A DNA stretch of 64,000 bases from Lysobacter capsici (GTDB lineage: Bacteria > Pseudomonadota > Gammaproteobacteria > Xanthomonadales > Xanthomonadaceae): assembly GCF_014779555.2 (NCBI RefSeq), contig NZ_CP094357.1:4030001-4094000 (forward strand), written 5' to 3'. Each line of letters starts with the position of its first letter. The stretch's first letter is position 1. Below, piece by piece: positions 18,440 through 27,308 of this stretch. The notes below the pieces were generated by a model. That model worked only from the letters and a program-made list of their open reading frames with translations. It was not told the DNA's origin and made no database searches. Made by a program: the position numbers and the translations under genes.

Positions 18440-18994
18440 ATGTCGACCTTGAATACTTCACGTCTTGAAACACTGCGCGAACGCATCCGTTCGCTGCCAA
18501 CGACCCCACCGCCCGCGCCCTGGAAAGCGATCGCGAATGTCGCCGTCGGCGGATTGAGCTGCGTGGGCTTCGACCGCGATTGCGACCTGCTGCTGGTCGT
18601 GTCCAGCCAGGGGCGCGGCGTGTTCGATTGCCTCAGCGGCGAACGCGTGGCGCGCGATCGCGGCGATTACGAAGAAGACCATGCCCACCTGGAGGCGCAA
18701 GGCATCGGCCCCCTGCAAGGGCGCGCGATCCGCGTCGCCGGCGCGGCCGGCGGCGGACTGCCGAACTCCACCGCGGACGGCTGGGCCCTGCATCGGCTCG
18801 AACTGGATTGGCCCGGACAGGAACTGGTGCTGACCGAACCGGGCTCGCACCTGTTCGGCGATCTGTACGACGCGCCCGCGCCGCTGCACAAGATCCATCA
18901 GGACTCGACCGTGCGCGCCTGCGGCTTCTCCGCCACCGGATTGAGCCTGGTGATCGCCACCAGCAGCGACCTGCTGATCTTCGCGCGCGGCTAG
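18440..18994 (+). CDS. Hypothetical cytosolic protein
   Basis: A 184-residue protein without signal or membrane segment. N-terminal region LETLRERIRSLPTTPPP is followed by a beta-rich body with strand-like segments (AIANVAVGGLSCVGFDRDCDLLLVVSS, GLSLVIATSSDLLIFARG). The acidic YEEDHAHLEAQGIGPLQG and the PLHKIHQDSTVRACGFSATG stretches look conserved rather than random. No family is recognised. The ATG at 18440 is the first in frame. Single gene between unrelated neighbours. Confidence 0.6.
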   Translation: MSTLNTSRLETLRERIRSLPTTPPPAPWKAIANVAVGGLSCVGFDRDCDLLLVVSSQGRGVFDCLSGERVARDRGDYEEDHAHLEAQGIGPLQGRAIRVAGAAGGGLPNSTADGWALHRLELDWPGQELVLTEPGSHLFGDLYDAPAPLHKIHQDSTVRACGFSATGLSLVIATSSDLLIFARG

Positions 18995-19082
18995 AACGCG
19001 CCGGCCGCGCCTTTCGCGTTGTCGCGATCCGCGCCGCCGCCGGCATCGCCGTTCGCCATCGGCGCGCATGCGATCGGGACGA

Positions 19083-19088
19083 TAGAAT
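19083..19088 (+). promoter_or_regulatory. Candidate -10 element of the ATP-grasp gene
   Basis: TAGAAT 45 bases upstream of the start codon. The same hexamer occurs at 36453 and 46095 ahead of other genes. No clear -35 box. Confidence 0.35.
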
Positions 19089-19132
19089 CGGCGCTCCCGT
19101 CATCGCACGCGCCCCGAGCGGCGAACCATCGC

Positions 19133-19969
19133 ATGAGCACCACCGTCACCTGGGCCATCCAGACCAACTTCATCGCCGACGAGCAGATCCGCCGGGTGTG
19201 GAACGCCGCCGAGGATGCCGGCGCGCGCGTGCAGGACGTCCAGGTGATTCCCTTCTCCGATGAGCTGGGCAACCACGTGCCGCGGATCGACGGCGTGGTG
19301 ATTCCCTACGGCGCGACCAAACTGACCCGGCTGGCGATGCAGCGCGGCTGGAGCGGGCTGTGCTTCGATCCGGAGACCTTCCGCGTCGACTGCTGGAACC
19401 GCAACCGCGACGACATGCTCAACCAGCACGTGCGGCAGATGAGCGTGCGCGAGTGCATGGCGGCGATGGAGCACGAGCCCGACGACAGCGTCTGGTTCGT
19501 GCGCCCGCTGCACGACCTCAAGCATTTCGACGGCACGGTCACGGTCGCCAAGGAAATCCGCCGCTGGATGAGCAGCGTGGACTCGGGCAACTTCAGCTTC
19601 GACGGCGACACCGAGGTGATCGTCGCGCCGCCGCAGAAGATCCACGCCGAGTGGCGCTATTTCATCGTCGACGGCACGGTCGTGGACGGTTCGTCCTACC
19701 GCATCGCCGGCCAGCGCATGGCCAACGCGGTCGCGCGCCCGGAACTGTACGAGCAGGCGCAGGCGCTGGCCGACGGCTGGCTGCCGCACCGCACCTGCGT
19801 GATGGACGTGGCCCAGACCGACGACGGGTTCAAGGTGATCGAATTCAACACCTTCAATTCATCGGGGTTCTATGCGCACGACATCGAGAAAATCGTCGCC
19901 GCGGTGACCGCGCATTTCGCCGCATCGCCCCGCGCAGCCGCGGCGGTCGAAGCCGATGCGCCCGGATGA
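19133..19969 (+). CDS. ATP-grasp domain protein, R2K (DUF4343) type
   Basis: A 278-residue protein resembling the R2K clade of ATP-grasp enzymes. Features are the N-terminal TWAIQTNFIADEQIRRVW, VWFVRPLHDLKHFDGTV, AEWRYFIVDGTVVDGSSYR and the ATP/Mg-binding end FKVIEFNTFNSSGFYAHDI. The family forms amide-like or ester bonds at the expense of ATP, often as peptide- or protein-modifying ligases. The substrate is unknown. The ATG at 19133 is chosen over an upstream in-frame extension without coding character. It overlaps the next gene by 14 bases, so the two are translated together. Confidence 0.78.
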   Translation: MSTTVTWAIQTNFIADEQIRRVWNAAEDAGARVQDVQVIPFSDELGNHVPRIDGVVIPYGATKLTRLAMQRGWSGLCFDPETFRVDCWNRNRDDMLNQHVRQMSVRECMAAMEHEPDDSVWFVRPLHDLKHFDGTVTVAKEIRRWMSSVDSGNFSFDGDTEVIVAPPQKIHAEWRYFIVDGTVVDGSSYRIAGQRMANAVARPELYEQAQALADGWLPHRTCVMDVAQTDDGFKVIEFNTFNSSGFYAHDIEKIVAAVTAHFAASPRAAAAVEADAPG

Positions 19970-20303
19970 ATCGTGGTCGGCGGTCGAACGCTGGCTCGGC
20001 GCGCCGATCGCGACGCCGTTGCGCGAAGCGATCGCCCGCCACGGCGGCGGCGAGATCGGCGCGGTCCGGCTGTACGCCATCGACGAACTGATCGAACGCA
20101 ACCAATGCTACGAAACCCAGGTCTATTGCCCCGGCTATCTGACCGTGGGCGACGACGGCGGCGGCCGCGCGATCCTCGTGCATGCGGCGCTGACGCCACC
20201 GGCCGTGTTCGTGGTCGGTCACGGCAGCATGAGCGAGGACGACTTCGTCGCGGTCGGCGACGATCTTGCGAGTTGGCTCCGTGCCGGCTGCCCGCTGGAC
20301 TGA
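19956..20303 (+). CDS. SMI1/KNR4 (SUKH)-like protein
   Basis: A 115-residue single-domain protein. The pattern resembles SUKH domains: SAVERWLGAPIATPLREAIARHGGGEIG, then AIDELIERNQCYETQ, the central PGYLTVGDDGGGRAILV and a final helix VAVGDDLASWLRAG. SUKH proteins include many immunity proteins against contact-dependent or polymorphic toxins, and scaffold-like proteins. Here no toxin is visible nearby. The gene starts inside the ATP-grasp gene, which points to a joint function with it. Confidence 0.6.
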   Translation: MRPDESWSAVERWLGAPIATPLREAIARHGGGEIGAVRLYAIDELIERNQCYETQVYCPGYLTVGDDGGGRAILVHAALTPPAVFVVGHGSMSEDDFVAVGDDLASWLRAGCPLD

Positions 20304-20552
20304 AGCCTGCGCGTCTGGCGCGTCGTGGCGCGGACGCGCATCGTCGCCAATGCAGCGGCGCTGCATCAGCAAGCATCCACGACTCGCTCGTCGCAATCCG
20401 GGCATCGCGCCGATGATCCTGGTTCGGCGGACGACGGATAAAAAACCAACCGTCGGCGCGAACCTGACGGGCCGCTCAAGCCGGCGATATCCGCGAACCG
20501 ATACACCACGCTGACGAGCGCCGAGCCGCCGGCGCCGCGCGCGGCTCAGCCC

Positions 20553-20924
20553 TCAGGCCGGCCCATGGAATTCGCGGATGACCTCGATGGTGCCGACGAT
20601 TTCGTCGTTGAGCGCTTCGAGTTCCTCCGCCGGCACCCACCACTCGGTGTGATGCGCGCCGCCGACTTTCTGGATCGGATAGCGGGCCATGAACGCGGCG
20701 CGCACCTGGAAGCGGGTGACCGCGCCGTAGCCGCTGTCCTTGATGTTCCAGCGCTCGGCGATCTCGGCCGCGTACTGTTCGTTGGTCACCGGATAGAAGA
20801 TCGGCTGCTCGGGCAGACGCGGCGGCCAGCGCTTGAATGCGTTGTCGCGCAGCTTCGCCAGCTCCTCCGGGCCGACCGGCCGGTACAGCGTCACGGTGTC
20901 TTCTTGATGGCCGAAAGTATTCAT
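20553..20924 (-). CDS. Conserved hypothetical protein
   Basis: A 123-residue cytosolic protein: VTLYRPVGPEELAKLRDNAF, WPPRLPEQPIFYPVTNEQYA, YGAVTRFQVRAAFMARY and EWWVPAEELEALNDEIVGTI. The pattern belongs to a widespread short protein that databases sometimes label ADP-ribosylation/crystallin J1. I see no ADP-ribosylglycohydrolase metal site, so the label should not be taken as a function. The fold may be related to the RES/NAD-binding or ADP-ribosyl-transferase-like group, but this is a guess. The ATG has AAGGAG upstream. Single gene. Confidence 0.7.
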   Translation of the reverse strand: MNTFGHQEDTVTLYRPVGPEELAKLRDNAFKRWPPRLPEQPIFYPVTNEQYAAEIAERWNIKDSGYGAVTRFQVRAAFMARYPIQKVGGAHHTEWWVPAEELEALNDEIVGTIEVIREFHGPA

Positions 20925-21062
20925 GGGACTCCTTGTCCGCGCCGGATCCGCCTGCGAATCGCGGGACCGAACGCCATCGCCCGATCCGGGGTTGCGAAAG
21001 CTACCGCGTTCGCATCGACAGCGCTCGTCTTCGTCGCTGCAAGCGAGCGGCCGCGACGATGC

Positions 21063-21464
21063 TCAGTCGGGCTTGCTCGCCGCGATCACCGTCGCCGGCG
21101 CATCCGGCACCGCCGGTGCGGGCGTCGGCGCGGGACTCGGCGCCGCGGTTGCCGGCACGGCTTTCGCCGCGGCCTTCGGCGCGGGCTTGGGCAGGCTGGC
21201 GCCGAAACCGAACGAGCCTTCGCCATGCGCCGAGACGATCATGCGCACCATGCTGCCGGGCACCATCAACTCCAGCGACAGGAATTGTCCGTCGGCGGTG
21301 CGGCCTTCCAGGGTCATTTCAGTGAACGCGCCGCCGGTGTCGATTTCCTTGCACAGCACATGCGCGCCGGCCGGCCCGTCGAGCAGATACGGCCGGATCG
21401 CATCGCCCAGCACCTCCAACGCCTGCGGGAAGAAAAATACCGCGTAGCCCTGCGTGTCGTTCAT
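21063..21464 (-). CDS. Hypothetical protein with Pro/Ala tail
   Basis: A 133-residue protein. Residues 1-85 form a compact beta-rich domain (GYAVFFFPQALEVLGDAI, GAHVLCKEIDTGGAFTEMTL, GQFLSLELMVPGSMVRMIVS) that looks conserved. The last 45 residues are a Lys/Ala/Pro-rich tail (KPAPKAAAKAVP and similar) of the kind that forms a flexible tether. There is no signal peptide. No family is recognised. It sits 97 bases downstream of purT on the same strand; cotranscription is possible. Confidence 0.65.
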   Translation of the reverse strand: MNDTQGYAVFFFPQALEVLGDAIRPYLLDGPAGAHVLCKEIDTGGAFTEMTLEGRTADGQFLSLELMVPGSMVRMIVSAHGEGSFGFGASLPKPAPKAAAKAVPATAAPSPAPTPAPAVPDAPATVIAASKPD

Positions 21465-21561
21465 CGTCGCTTCCCTGGAAGGTTCGGTACTGGGTGGTCC
21501 GGCGCGCGCGGCGGCGGACGGTGTCGCGCCGCGAATCGAGGATCGCGGCGCGTGCTCGCGC

Positions 21562-22761
21562 TCAGCGCAGTTCGATCCGCAACTGCGCCGCCGCTTCGCG
21601 CGCCTTGGCGCGCGCTTGATCGATGTCCGCGCCCAGCGCCAGGGTCACCGCGACCCGGCGTTGGCCTTCCACCCGCGGCTTGCCGAACAGGCGCAGCTGC
21701 GTGTCGACCTGCCCCAGCGCCGCATCGACGCCGGAGAACACCGGCACGCCGACGCCCTGGGCGAGCACCGCGCACGACGCGGACGCGCCGTGTTCGCGGA
21801 TGGTCGGAATCGGCAGGCCGAGGATCGCGCGCGCATGCAGGGCGAATTCGCTCAGGTCCTGCGAGATCAAGGTGACCAGACCGGTGTCGTGCGGTCGCGG
21901 CGACACCTCGCTGAACCACACCTCGTCTCCCTTGACGAACAACTCCACACCGAACACGCCGTAGCCGCCGAGATCGTCGGTGATGGTGCGGGCGATCTGC
22001 TGCGCGCGCGCCAGCGCGACCGGATTCATCGGCTGCGGCTGCCAGCTTTCGCGGTAATCGCCGTCGCGCTGCAGGTGGCCGATCGGCGCGCAGTAAGTCA
22101 CACCACCGGCATGGCGCACGGTCAGCAGGGTGATTTCGTATTCGAAATCGATGAAGCCTTCGACAATGACCCGGCCGGCGCCGGCGCGGCCACCGGTCTG
22201 GGCGTAGTTCCAGGCCTTGTCGATCTCACCCGGATCGCGCACCAGGCTCTGGCCCTTGCCCGAGGACGACATCACCGGCTTGATCACGCACGGCAGGCCG
22301 AGTTCGGCGACCGCGGCGCGGTATTGCTCGACCGTGTCGACGAAGCGGTACGGCGAGGTCGGCAGTTGCAGGGTTTCGGCGGCGAGGCGGCGGATGCCTT
22401 CGCGGTCCATGGTCAGGCGCGCGGCGCGCGCGGTCGGGATCACCCGGGTTTCGGTGCCGCGCTCGGCGAATTCGCGTTCCAGTTCGACCAGGGTTTCGGT
22501 GTGGATCGCCTCGATCTCCGGCACGATCAGATGCGGCCGCTCGGCCGCGATCAAGGCGCGGACGGCCTGGCCGTCGAGCATGTCCAGCACGTGGCTGCGG
22601 TGGGCGACCTGCATCGCCGGCGCGTCGGCGTAGCGATCGGCGGCGATCACCTCCACCCCGAAGCGCTGCAGCTCGATCGCCACCTCCTTGCCCAGCTCGC
22701 CCGAACCGAGCAGAAGCACGCGAAAGGCGTGCGGGGACAGCGGCGTACCGAGCGTGGTCAT
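21562..22761 (-). CDS. purT: Formate-dependent GAR transformylase
   Basis: A 399-residue ATP-grasp enzyme of the usual PurT length. It joins formate to 5'-phosphoribosylglycinamide with ATP in the third step of purine synthesis. Visible are the N-terminal [24 protein letters not shown], the substrate region [14 protein letters not shown], the ATP loop [13 protein letters not shown] and the Mg-binding segment [18 protein letters not shown]. The ATG at 22761 has a TTGAGG site. It is divergent from a lipoprotein gene. Confidence 0.95.
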   Translation of the reverse strand: MTTLGTPLSPHAFRVLLLGSGELGKEVAIELQRFGVEVIAADRYADAPAMQVAHRSHVLDMLDGQAVRALIAAERPHLIVPEIEAIHTETLVELEREFAERGTETRVIPTARAARLTMDREGIRRLAAETLQLPTSPYRFVDTVEQYRAAVAELGLPCVIKPVMSSSGKGQSLVRDPGEIDKAWNYAQTGGRAGAGRVIVEGFIDFEYEITLLTVRHAGGVTYCAPIGHLQRDGDYRESWQPQPMNPVALARAQQIARTITDDLGGYGVFGVELFVKGDEVWFSEVSPRPHDTGLVTLISQDLSEFALHARAILGLPIPTIREHGASASCAVLAQGVGVPVFSGVDAALGQVDTQLRLFGKPRVEGQRRVAVTLALGADIDQARAKAREAAAQLRIELR

Positions 22762-22865
22762 GGACGAAACCTCAAGTGGGGTGGGATGAGCCTAGTCTAA
22801 CTTTCCGCGCCGGGGCGGCGTTCGCGGACTATGGCGGCACACAACGCCCGTGCGATGCTGTGGCC

Positions 22866-23888
22866 ATGCCCTTTGCCCGACCTCGGCCCGCAGCGCGCGC
22901 CGTCGCCCCCGCATCGCCGGATGCCCCGCCGACCGCCCGCGCCGCCACCGCGCCGGGCGGCGTTCGGCGCCGGCTGGCATGGCTCACGGGCCTGCTCGGC
23001 GCGGCCGTGCTCGGCGCCGCGGCGCTGGGCGCGTGCTCGGGTTCGCACACGCCGCCCGAACCGGGCAGCAGCGAACTGGCCGGGATGATGCTGGACCCGC
23101 AGCTGTCGGAGATCAGCGGCCTGGCCGCCTCGCGCCGGCATCCGGATGTGCTGTGGATGCACGACGACGGCGGCAACCCCGAGCGCCTGTTCGCGGTCGC
23201 GACCAACGGCGACCGCCTGGCCACGTTGCGGATCGAGGGCGTGACCAAGACCGATTGGGAGGACATGGCCGCGTTCGAACTCGACGGCCGCTCCTACCTG
23301 CTGATCGCCGACACCGGCGACAACGGCGGCCTGCGCCGCAGCCTGCAGCTGCACGTGATCGAAGAGCCGTCCAAGATCGAGAACGCACGGCTCAAGCCGG
23401 CCTGGTCGATCGCGTTCCGCTGGCCCGACGGCGCGCGCGACTGCGAAGCGGTGGCGGTCGACGTGGCGCGCAAGCAGGTGCTGTTGATCTCGAAGAAGCG
23501 CCAGCCGCCGGAGCTGTTCGCGCTGCCGCTGATGCCGGCCGGCAACGCGCTGCAGACCGCGACCCGGCTCGGCGAATTGGCCGGCATTCCGCAGGCCGAC
23601 GCGGCGCTGCGCAAATCCAATCCGGGCCGCGCCAAGCTGCAGGGCCAGGTCACCGCGGCCGATATCTCGCCCGACGGCACGACCCTGGCGGTGATGACCT
23701 ACCGCTATCTGTTGCAGTACCCGCGCCAGCCGAAGCAGAGCTGGGCCGAGGCGGTCGCCGGCGCCCCGCGGGTCAGCGACCTGCCGTGGCTGCCGCAGGC
23801 CGAGGCGCTGGGCTGGTCGGCCGACGGCCGCAGCCTGTATGCGACCGGGGAGTTCATTCCGGCGCCGCTTTATCGGGTTACGCCGTAA
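22866..23888 (+). CDS. Beta-propeller-like lipoprotein
   Basis: A 340-residue protein. The long basic N-terminus precedes a hydrophobic helix and lipobox (AALGAC), so it may begin later than the ATG chosen here. The mature part has repeated short strands (EISGLAASRRHPDVLWMHDD, DWEDMAAFELDGRSYLLIAD, DCEAVAVDVARKQVLLISKK, ADISPDGTTLAVMTYRYLL, ALGWSADGRSLYATGEF) like an esterase-type or phytase-like propeller. The function is unknown. The upstream region is shared with purT. A GGGAATC repeat begins right after the stop. Confidence 0.7.
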   Translation: MPFARPRPAARAVAPASPDAPPTARAATAPGGVRRRLAWLTGLLGAAVLGAAALGACSGSHTPPEPGSSELAGMMLDPQLSEISGLAASRRHPDVLWMHDDGGNPERLFAVATNGDRLATLRIEGVTKTDWEDMAAFELDGRSYLLIADTGDNGGLRRSLQLHVIEEPSKIENARLKPAWSIAFRWPDGARDCEAVAVDVARKQVLLISKKRQPPELFALPLMPAGNALQTATRLGELAGIPQADAALRKSNPGRAKLQGQVTAADISPDGTTLAVMTYRYLLQYPRQPKQSWAEAVAGAPRVSDLPWLPQAEALGWSADGRSLYATGEFIPAPLYRVTP

Positions 23889-23891
23889 GCC

Positions 23892-23928
23892 GAGAATCGG
23901 GAATCGGGAATCGGGAATCGGGAATCGG
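23892..23928. repeat. GGGAATC heptamer tandem repeat
   Basis: Five consecutive GGGAATC-type units directly after a stop codon. The first unit is diverged (GAGAATC). A shorter tract of the same heptamer is at 16724-16744. Confidence 0.75.
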
Positions 23929-23971
23929 ATGGAGCATGGCTGACGGCGGTTTGCGTCGGCAGGCGAATCGG

Positions 23972-24036
23972 CGCGGTCGCGGCTCGCGCCGCTCCTACAT
24001 GGCCACCCAGTAGGAGCGGCGCGAGCCGCGACCGCG
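23972..24036. repeat. GTAGGAGCGGCGC palindromic repeat, head-to-head pair
   Basis: Two 26-base arms, 23972-23997 and 24011-24036, are exact reverse complements around a 13-base loop. The unit is TAGGAGCGGCGCGAGCCGCG followed by ACCGCG. Other copies lie at 35725, 47150 and 62178/62251. It lies between convergent or codirectional genes and could fold as a very stable RNA hairpin. Confidence 0.9.
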
Positions 24037-24115
24037 AAATCGCGAGCCACCGCGTAAGCCAGACCGGGCGTGCCACCTCGCCCGACGCACCCGTTCCGAC
24101 GAACGGCCGTCCAAA

Positions 24116-24137
24116 TCTGATATCAATCTGATATCAA
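24116..24137. promoter_or_regulatory. Two 11-bp tandem TGATATCA sites, candidate operator
   Basis: TCTGATATCAA occurs twice in immediate succession (24116-24126 and 24127-24137). Each copy contains the perfect 8-bp palindrome TGATATCA. The 11-base period puts both sites on one face of the DNA. They lie 29 bases before the SPFH start codon, where a -10 or repressor site would be expected. The operon encodes an Arc-type ribbon-helix-helix protein that could bind here. Confidence 0.55.
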
Positions 24138-24165
24138 TATCTCAGTCACCGACCGAGCCGCCGCC

Positions 24166-25032
24166 ATGAAAGAAAATCCGACCCATTCCCTGTCCGGCAT
24201 CCCGGTCCTGATCGGCCTGTTGCTGGTGCTGCTGGTCTGCGCCTACGGCTTCGCGGGCGGGATCGTCGATCCCGGCCGCTTCGCGATCATGGTGGCTTCG
24301 GCGCTGATCGGCGCGCTCGCCGCGTTCTGCCTGCTGGGCCTGTACATGGTCGAACCCAACCAGGCCGCGGTGCTGAGCCTGTTCGGCAAGTACATCGGCA
24401 CGGTCAAGGAAAACGGCCTGCGCTGGAACAACCCGCTGTTCGCCAAGCGCAAGGTCAGCCAGCGCGTGCGCAATTTCGAAAGCGGCCGGCTCAAGGTCAA
24501 CGAACTCGACGGCAGCCCGATCGAGATCGCCTCGGTGATCGTCTGGCAGGTGGTCGATTCGGCCGAGGCGGTCTACAACGTCGACGACTACGAAACCTTC
24601 GTCCACATCCAGACCGAATCGGCGCTGCGCGCGATGGCCACCAGCTATCCCTACGACCAGCACGAGGACGGCCAATTGTCGCTGCGCAGCCACGCCGCCG
24701 AGATTTCCGTGCACCTGCGCGACGAGTTGCAGGAACGCCTGGCCGACGCCGGCATCCACGTGGTCGACGCGCGCATCAGCCATCTGGCCTACGCGCCGGA
24801 AATCGCCCACGCCATGCTGCAGCGCCAGCAGGCCAACGCGGTGATCGCCGCGCGCACCCGCATCGTCTCCGGCGCGGTCGGCATGGTCGAGATGGCCCTG
24901 GCCGAATTGCAGAAGAACGGCGTCGTGCAACTCGACGAGGAGCGCAAGGCGCAGATGGTCAGCAATCTGCTGGTGGTGCTGTGCGGCGACCGCAGCACCC
25001 AGCCGATCGTCAACGCCGGCACCTTGTACTGA
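24166..25032 (+). CDS. SPFH domain membrane protein
   Basis: A 288-residue protein of the SPFH/band-7 superfamily. Two N-terminal membrane helices (residues 10-32 and 38-62) precede the SPFH domain: [66 protein letters not shown], then a C-terminal helix [30 protein letters not shown]. These proteins form cage-like oligomers on the membrane and organise lipids or proteases. It is the first gene of a tightly packed four-gene operon whose next stop/start gap is 9 bases. Confidence 0.88.
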   Translation: MKENPTHSLSGIPVLIGLLLVLLVCAYGFAGGIVDPGRFAIMVASALIGALAAFCLLGLYMVEPNQAAVLSLFGKYIGTVKENGLRWNNPLFAKRKVSQRVRNFESGRLKVNELDGSPIEIASVIVWQVVDSAEAVYNVDDYETFVHIQTESALRAMATSYPYDQHEDGQLSLRSHAAEISVHLRDELQERLADAGIHVVDARISHLAYAPEIAHAMLQRQQANAVIAARTRIVSGAVGMVEMALAELQKNGVVQLDEERKAQMVSNLLVVLCGDRSTQPIVNAGTLY

Positions 25033-25041
25033 GGCCCGCCC

Positions 25042-25443
25042 ATGAGCACGACCACCCACGCCTTGATGTTGCCGGCGATCATGCTGATCAGCGCGGTGCC
25101 GACCCTGGTCGCCGCGGTCCTGGTCGCGCGCGGCAACCTGCACCTGGTCAACGGGCTCGATGCCTCGCGCCTGCGCGACCCGGCCGCGACCGCGGCGCGG
25201 CTGTCGCGGCTGCTCGCGCTGATCGCCATCGCGATCCTGCTGGCCGCGCCCGGGTATTACTGGGCGGCCGGCAACGACAGCCGCACCACCGGCGTCACCG
25301 TGGCCCTGCTGATCGCCGTCAACGGCCTGGTGGTGGCGTTGATGCTGGCGGTGGCCAAGGCGCGTCGCGATTACCGCGACCGCGACGCACGGCGCAACGA
25401 CACGGCGAACGGATCGCGCGACGAGCGGACCGGCCGCCGGTGA
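25042..25443 (+). CDS. Small membrane protein of the SPFH operon
   Basis: A 133-residue protein with three membrane helices (about residues 8-29, 58-75, 83-104) and a basic, hydrophilic C-terminal tail ([18 protein letters not shown]). The tail probably faces the cytosol. Nothing identifies a catalytic role. It starts 9 bases after the SPFH gene and its stop overlaps the next GTG start, so it is part of the operon and may be a partner of the SPFH protein. Confidence 0.75.
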   Translation: MSTTTHALMLPAIMLISAVPTLVAAVLVARGNLHLVNGLDASRLRDPAATAARLSRLLALIAIAILLAAPGYYWAAGNDSRTTGVTVALLIAVNGLVVALMLAVAKARRDYRDRDARRNDTANGSRDERTGRR

Positions 25444-25622
25444 GCGAGAAAAAAGCCTACCCGCTGCGCATCAACGCCGAGGTGCTCGCCGCCGCGCAGC
25501 GCTGGGCCGACGACGAGTTGCGCTCGCTCAACGCGCAGATCGAATATGTCCTGCGCGACGCGCTGCGCAAGAGCGGCCGGCTGCCGCGCCAGGACACCCC
25601 GACGCCCGAGGACGACGCATGA
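25440..25622 (+). CDS. Arc-type ribbon-helix-helix DNA-binding protein
   Basis: A 60-residue protein. It has the RHH pattern: strand AYPLRIN, helix A ([14 protein letters not shown]), helix B ([20 protein letters not shown]), then an acidic tail. RHH dimers bind short palindromes in the major groove and often regulate their own operon. The start is a GTG overlapping the previous stop (GTGA). The likely target is the pair of TGATATCA sites at 24116-24137; that link is inference. Confidence 0.8.
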   Translation: MSEKKAYPLRINAEVLAAAQRWADDELRSLNAQIEYVLRDALRKSGRLPRQDTPTPEDDA

Positions 25623-25795
25623 GCCGATGGAAGCACCACGTAACCGAACTCACCTATCAATTGTTCGAGGCGCCGATGCGCGAGCGCATCCAGCGCGAAC
25701 TCGATGAGCGCGGCGAACAGGGCTGGGAACTGGTCGCGGTCGAGCACGACCCGGGCATCCTCGGCACCCGCCTGTATTTCAAGCAGCCGGCATGA
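25619..25795 (+). CDS. DUF4177-like small protein
   Basis: A 58-residue protein too short for most gene callers. It shows the DUF4177 pattern: [13 protein letters not shown], then [25 protein letters not shown] and a final strand TRLYFKQ. The start overlaps the previous stop (ATGA), so it is translated with the RHH gene. Members of this family are small single-domain proteins without known function, often near SPFH or membrane proteins. Confidence 0.8.
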   Translation: MSRWKHHVTELTYQLFEAPMRERIQRELDERGEQGWELVAVEHDPGILGTRLYFKQPA

Positions 25796-25881
25796 ACCGC
25801 CTTCGCCCCGCCCGCCCCGCGCCGGCCCTGACCGCGCCCGCCACCGTGGCATACCGCGGCCGCAGCCGTTAACCTGAGCCC

Positions 25882-26685
25882 ATGCGCGGCCCCGGCACTG
25901 TCCTGATCAACACGCCCGAGATCGAACTGTGGCCGGGCGGCCTGCTGCGCGCGCGCAGCAACCACGACGCCCGCGCCCTGGCGCGCGCGCGGCACGTGCT
26001 GCGGCGCAAGCGCGACGGCCGTTTCCTCGCCGCCGACCTGCCCGAAGGGCTGCTGCCGCTGGTCCACCGGCTGATGCGCGAAGACGGCATCGACGCCGCG
26101 CTCGACGCCCTGGACCGCATCGTCGAATACCGCCGCGAAGGCCTGGTCCGCGTGCACGAGCTGCCGCTGGACCGGATCGAACACCGGCTCGACGCGCTCG
26201 GCCTGGACGGCGTCGCCTACGAACAACGCAGCGGCCTGGCCCTGGTCGCCGAACCCGACCGATTGGCGCTGGCCGGCGTCGACCGCTTCCGCCGCCCGCT
26301 GTGGCTGCACCCGGCCGCCGCGCGCGCCTGGACTCACCTGCGCGAAGCCGCGCAACGCGACGGCATCGTGCTCGACGCGATCTCCGGCTATCGCAGCCAC
26401 GATTACCAACTGGGCATCTTCGAACGCAAACTCGCGCGCGGCCTGAGCGTCGAGGAGATCCTCACCGTCAACGCCGCGCCGGGCTACAGCGAACACCACA
26501 GCGGCCTCGCCCTGGACATCGGCGCGCCGGGCGAGCCGCCGGCCGAGGAATCGTTCGAACACACCGCGGCCTTCGCCTGGCTGCGCGAGCGCGCCGGCGG
26601 CTACGGCTATGCGATGAGTTATCCGCGCGGCAATCCGCACGGGATCGTCTACGAACCCTGGCATTGGCGCTACACGCCGGCCTGA
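25882..26685 (+). CDS. D-alanyl-D-alanine carboxypeptidase, VanY type
   Basis: A 267-residue protein. Residues about 140-267 are the peptidase M15B domain, with SGYRSHDYQLGIFE, the zinc and catalytic region GYSEHHSGLALDI and the final EPWHWRY (His ligand). It removes the terminal D-Ala from peptidoglycan stems. Residues 1-135 are an extra alpha/beta region not seen in the minimal family. I see no signal peptide, so the site of action is uncertain. Upstream sits the SPFH operon, 86 bases away, without a terminator. Confidence 0.88.
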   Translation: MRGPGTVLINTPEIELWPGGLLRARSNHDARALARARHVLRRKRDGRFLAADLPEGLLPLVHRLMREDGIDAALDALDRIVEYRREGLVRVHELPLDRIEHRLDALGLDGVAYEQRSGLALVAEPDRLALAGVDRFRRPLWLHPAAARAWTHLREAAQRDGIVLDAISGYRSHDYQLGIFERKLARGLSVEEILTVNAAPGYSEHHSGLALDIGAPGEPPAEESFEHTAAFAWLRERAGGYGYAMSYPRGNPHGIVYEPWHWRYTPA

Positions 26686-26825
26686 GCGCGATGTCCGCCG
26701 CACCGGCCCAAGCGCATCGGCGCGACCGAGCAGGCGGCGATTTCGATGACCCAGCGCAACGACCTGGCGCCGAGTGTGCCGAAACATTCCACTCAGCCAG
26801 CGTTGTGGCACCACTAGCTACAAAA

Positions 26826-26848
26826 CGGTACGCATCGCATGCGTACCG
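26826..26848. terminator. Perfect inverted repeat before the 26910 gene
   Basis: A 10-bp perfect stem CGGTACGCAT/ATGCGTACCG with a 3-base loop. It has no T tract. It lies 141 bases after one stop and 62 bases before the next start, so it may be a terminator or a protein-binding palindrome. Confidence 0.4.
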
Positions 26849-26909
26849 CCGCGGGACCAGGCGGGGTCGTCGAACCCAATCGAAATCCGATCCGCTCAAG
26901 GAGCGTCGC

Positions 26910-27305
26910 ATGAGCACCCGCCGGTTCTGGCCGCTCGCCGCCATTCTGTTCGCGCTGCCGTTCCTGTATTTCTTCGCCCAGTCGTGGATCGCCGACGGCC
27001 ACGGGCTGTCGCAGTCGCTGTACACCGGGGCGATGAATTTCTTCTACATCGGCCTGCCGCAGGCCCTGATCGCCCTGACCTGCCTGCTCGCCAGCGTGCG
27101 CCGCACCACCACCTTGGCGTTCCTGATCCTGGCCGACGGCCTGTTCGCGGCGTTCACGATCTGGACCTACGGCAAGGTCGACACCGCGATCGCCTGGTTC
27201 GTGCTGTACCTGCCCGGCTCCATCGCGGCGCTGGCCCTGGCCGGCCTGCTGTGGCTGGCGTACTCGACCTCGCGCCGCCGCGAAACCACCGCCGCGGAGG
27301 CTTGA
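26910..27305 (+). CDS. Four-helix membrane protein
   Basis: A 131-residue integral membrane protein. Four helices are visible: PLAAILFALPFLYFFAQSW, MNFFYIGLPQALIALTCLLAS, LAFLILADGLFAAFTIWTYG and IAWFVLYLPGSIAALALAGLL. No polar motif for transport or catalysis. The ATG has AAGGAG upstream. The stop is 3 bases from the next start, so it is cotranscribed with a methyltransferase gene. No family name can be given. Confidence 0.75.
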   Translation: MSTRRFWPLAAILFALPFLYFFAQSWIADGHGLSQSLYTGAMNFFYIGLPQALIALTCLLASVRRTTTLAFLILADGLFAAFTIWTYGKVDTAIAWFVLYLPGSIAALALAGLLWLAYSTSRRRETTAAEA

Positions 27306-27308
27306 GCC

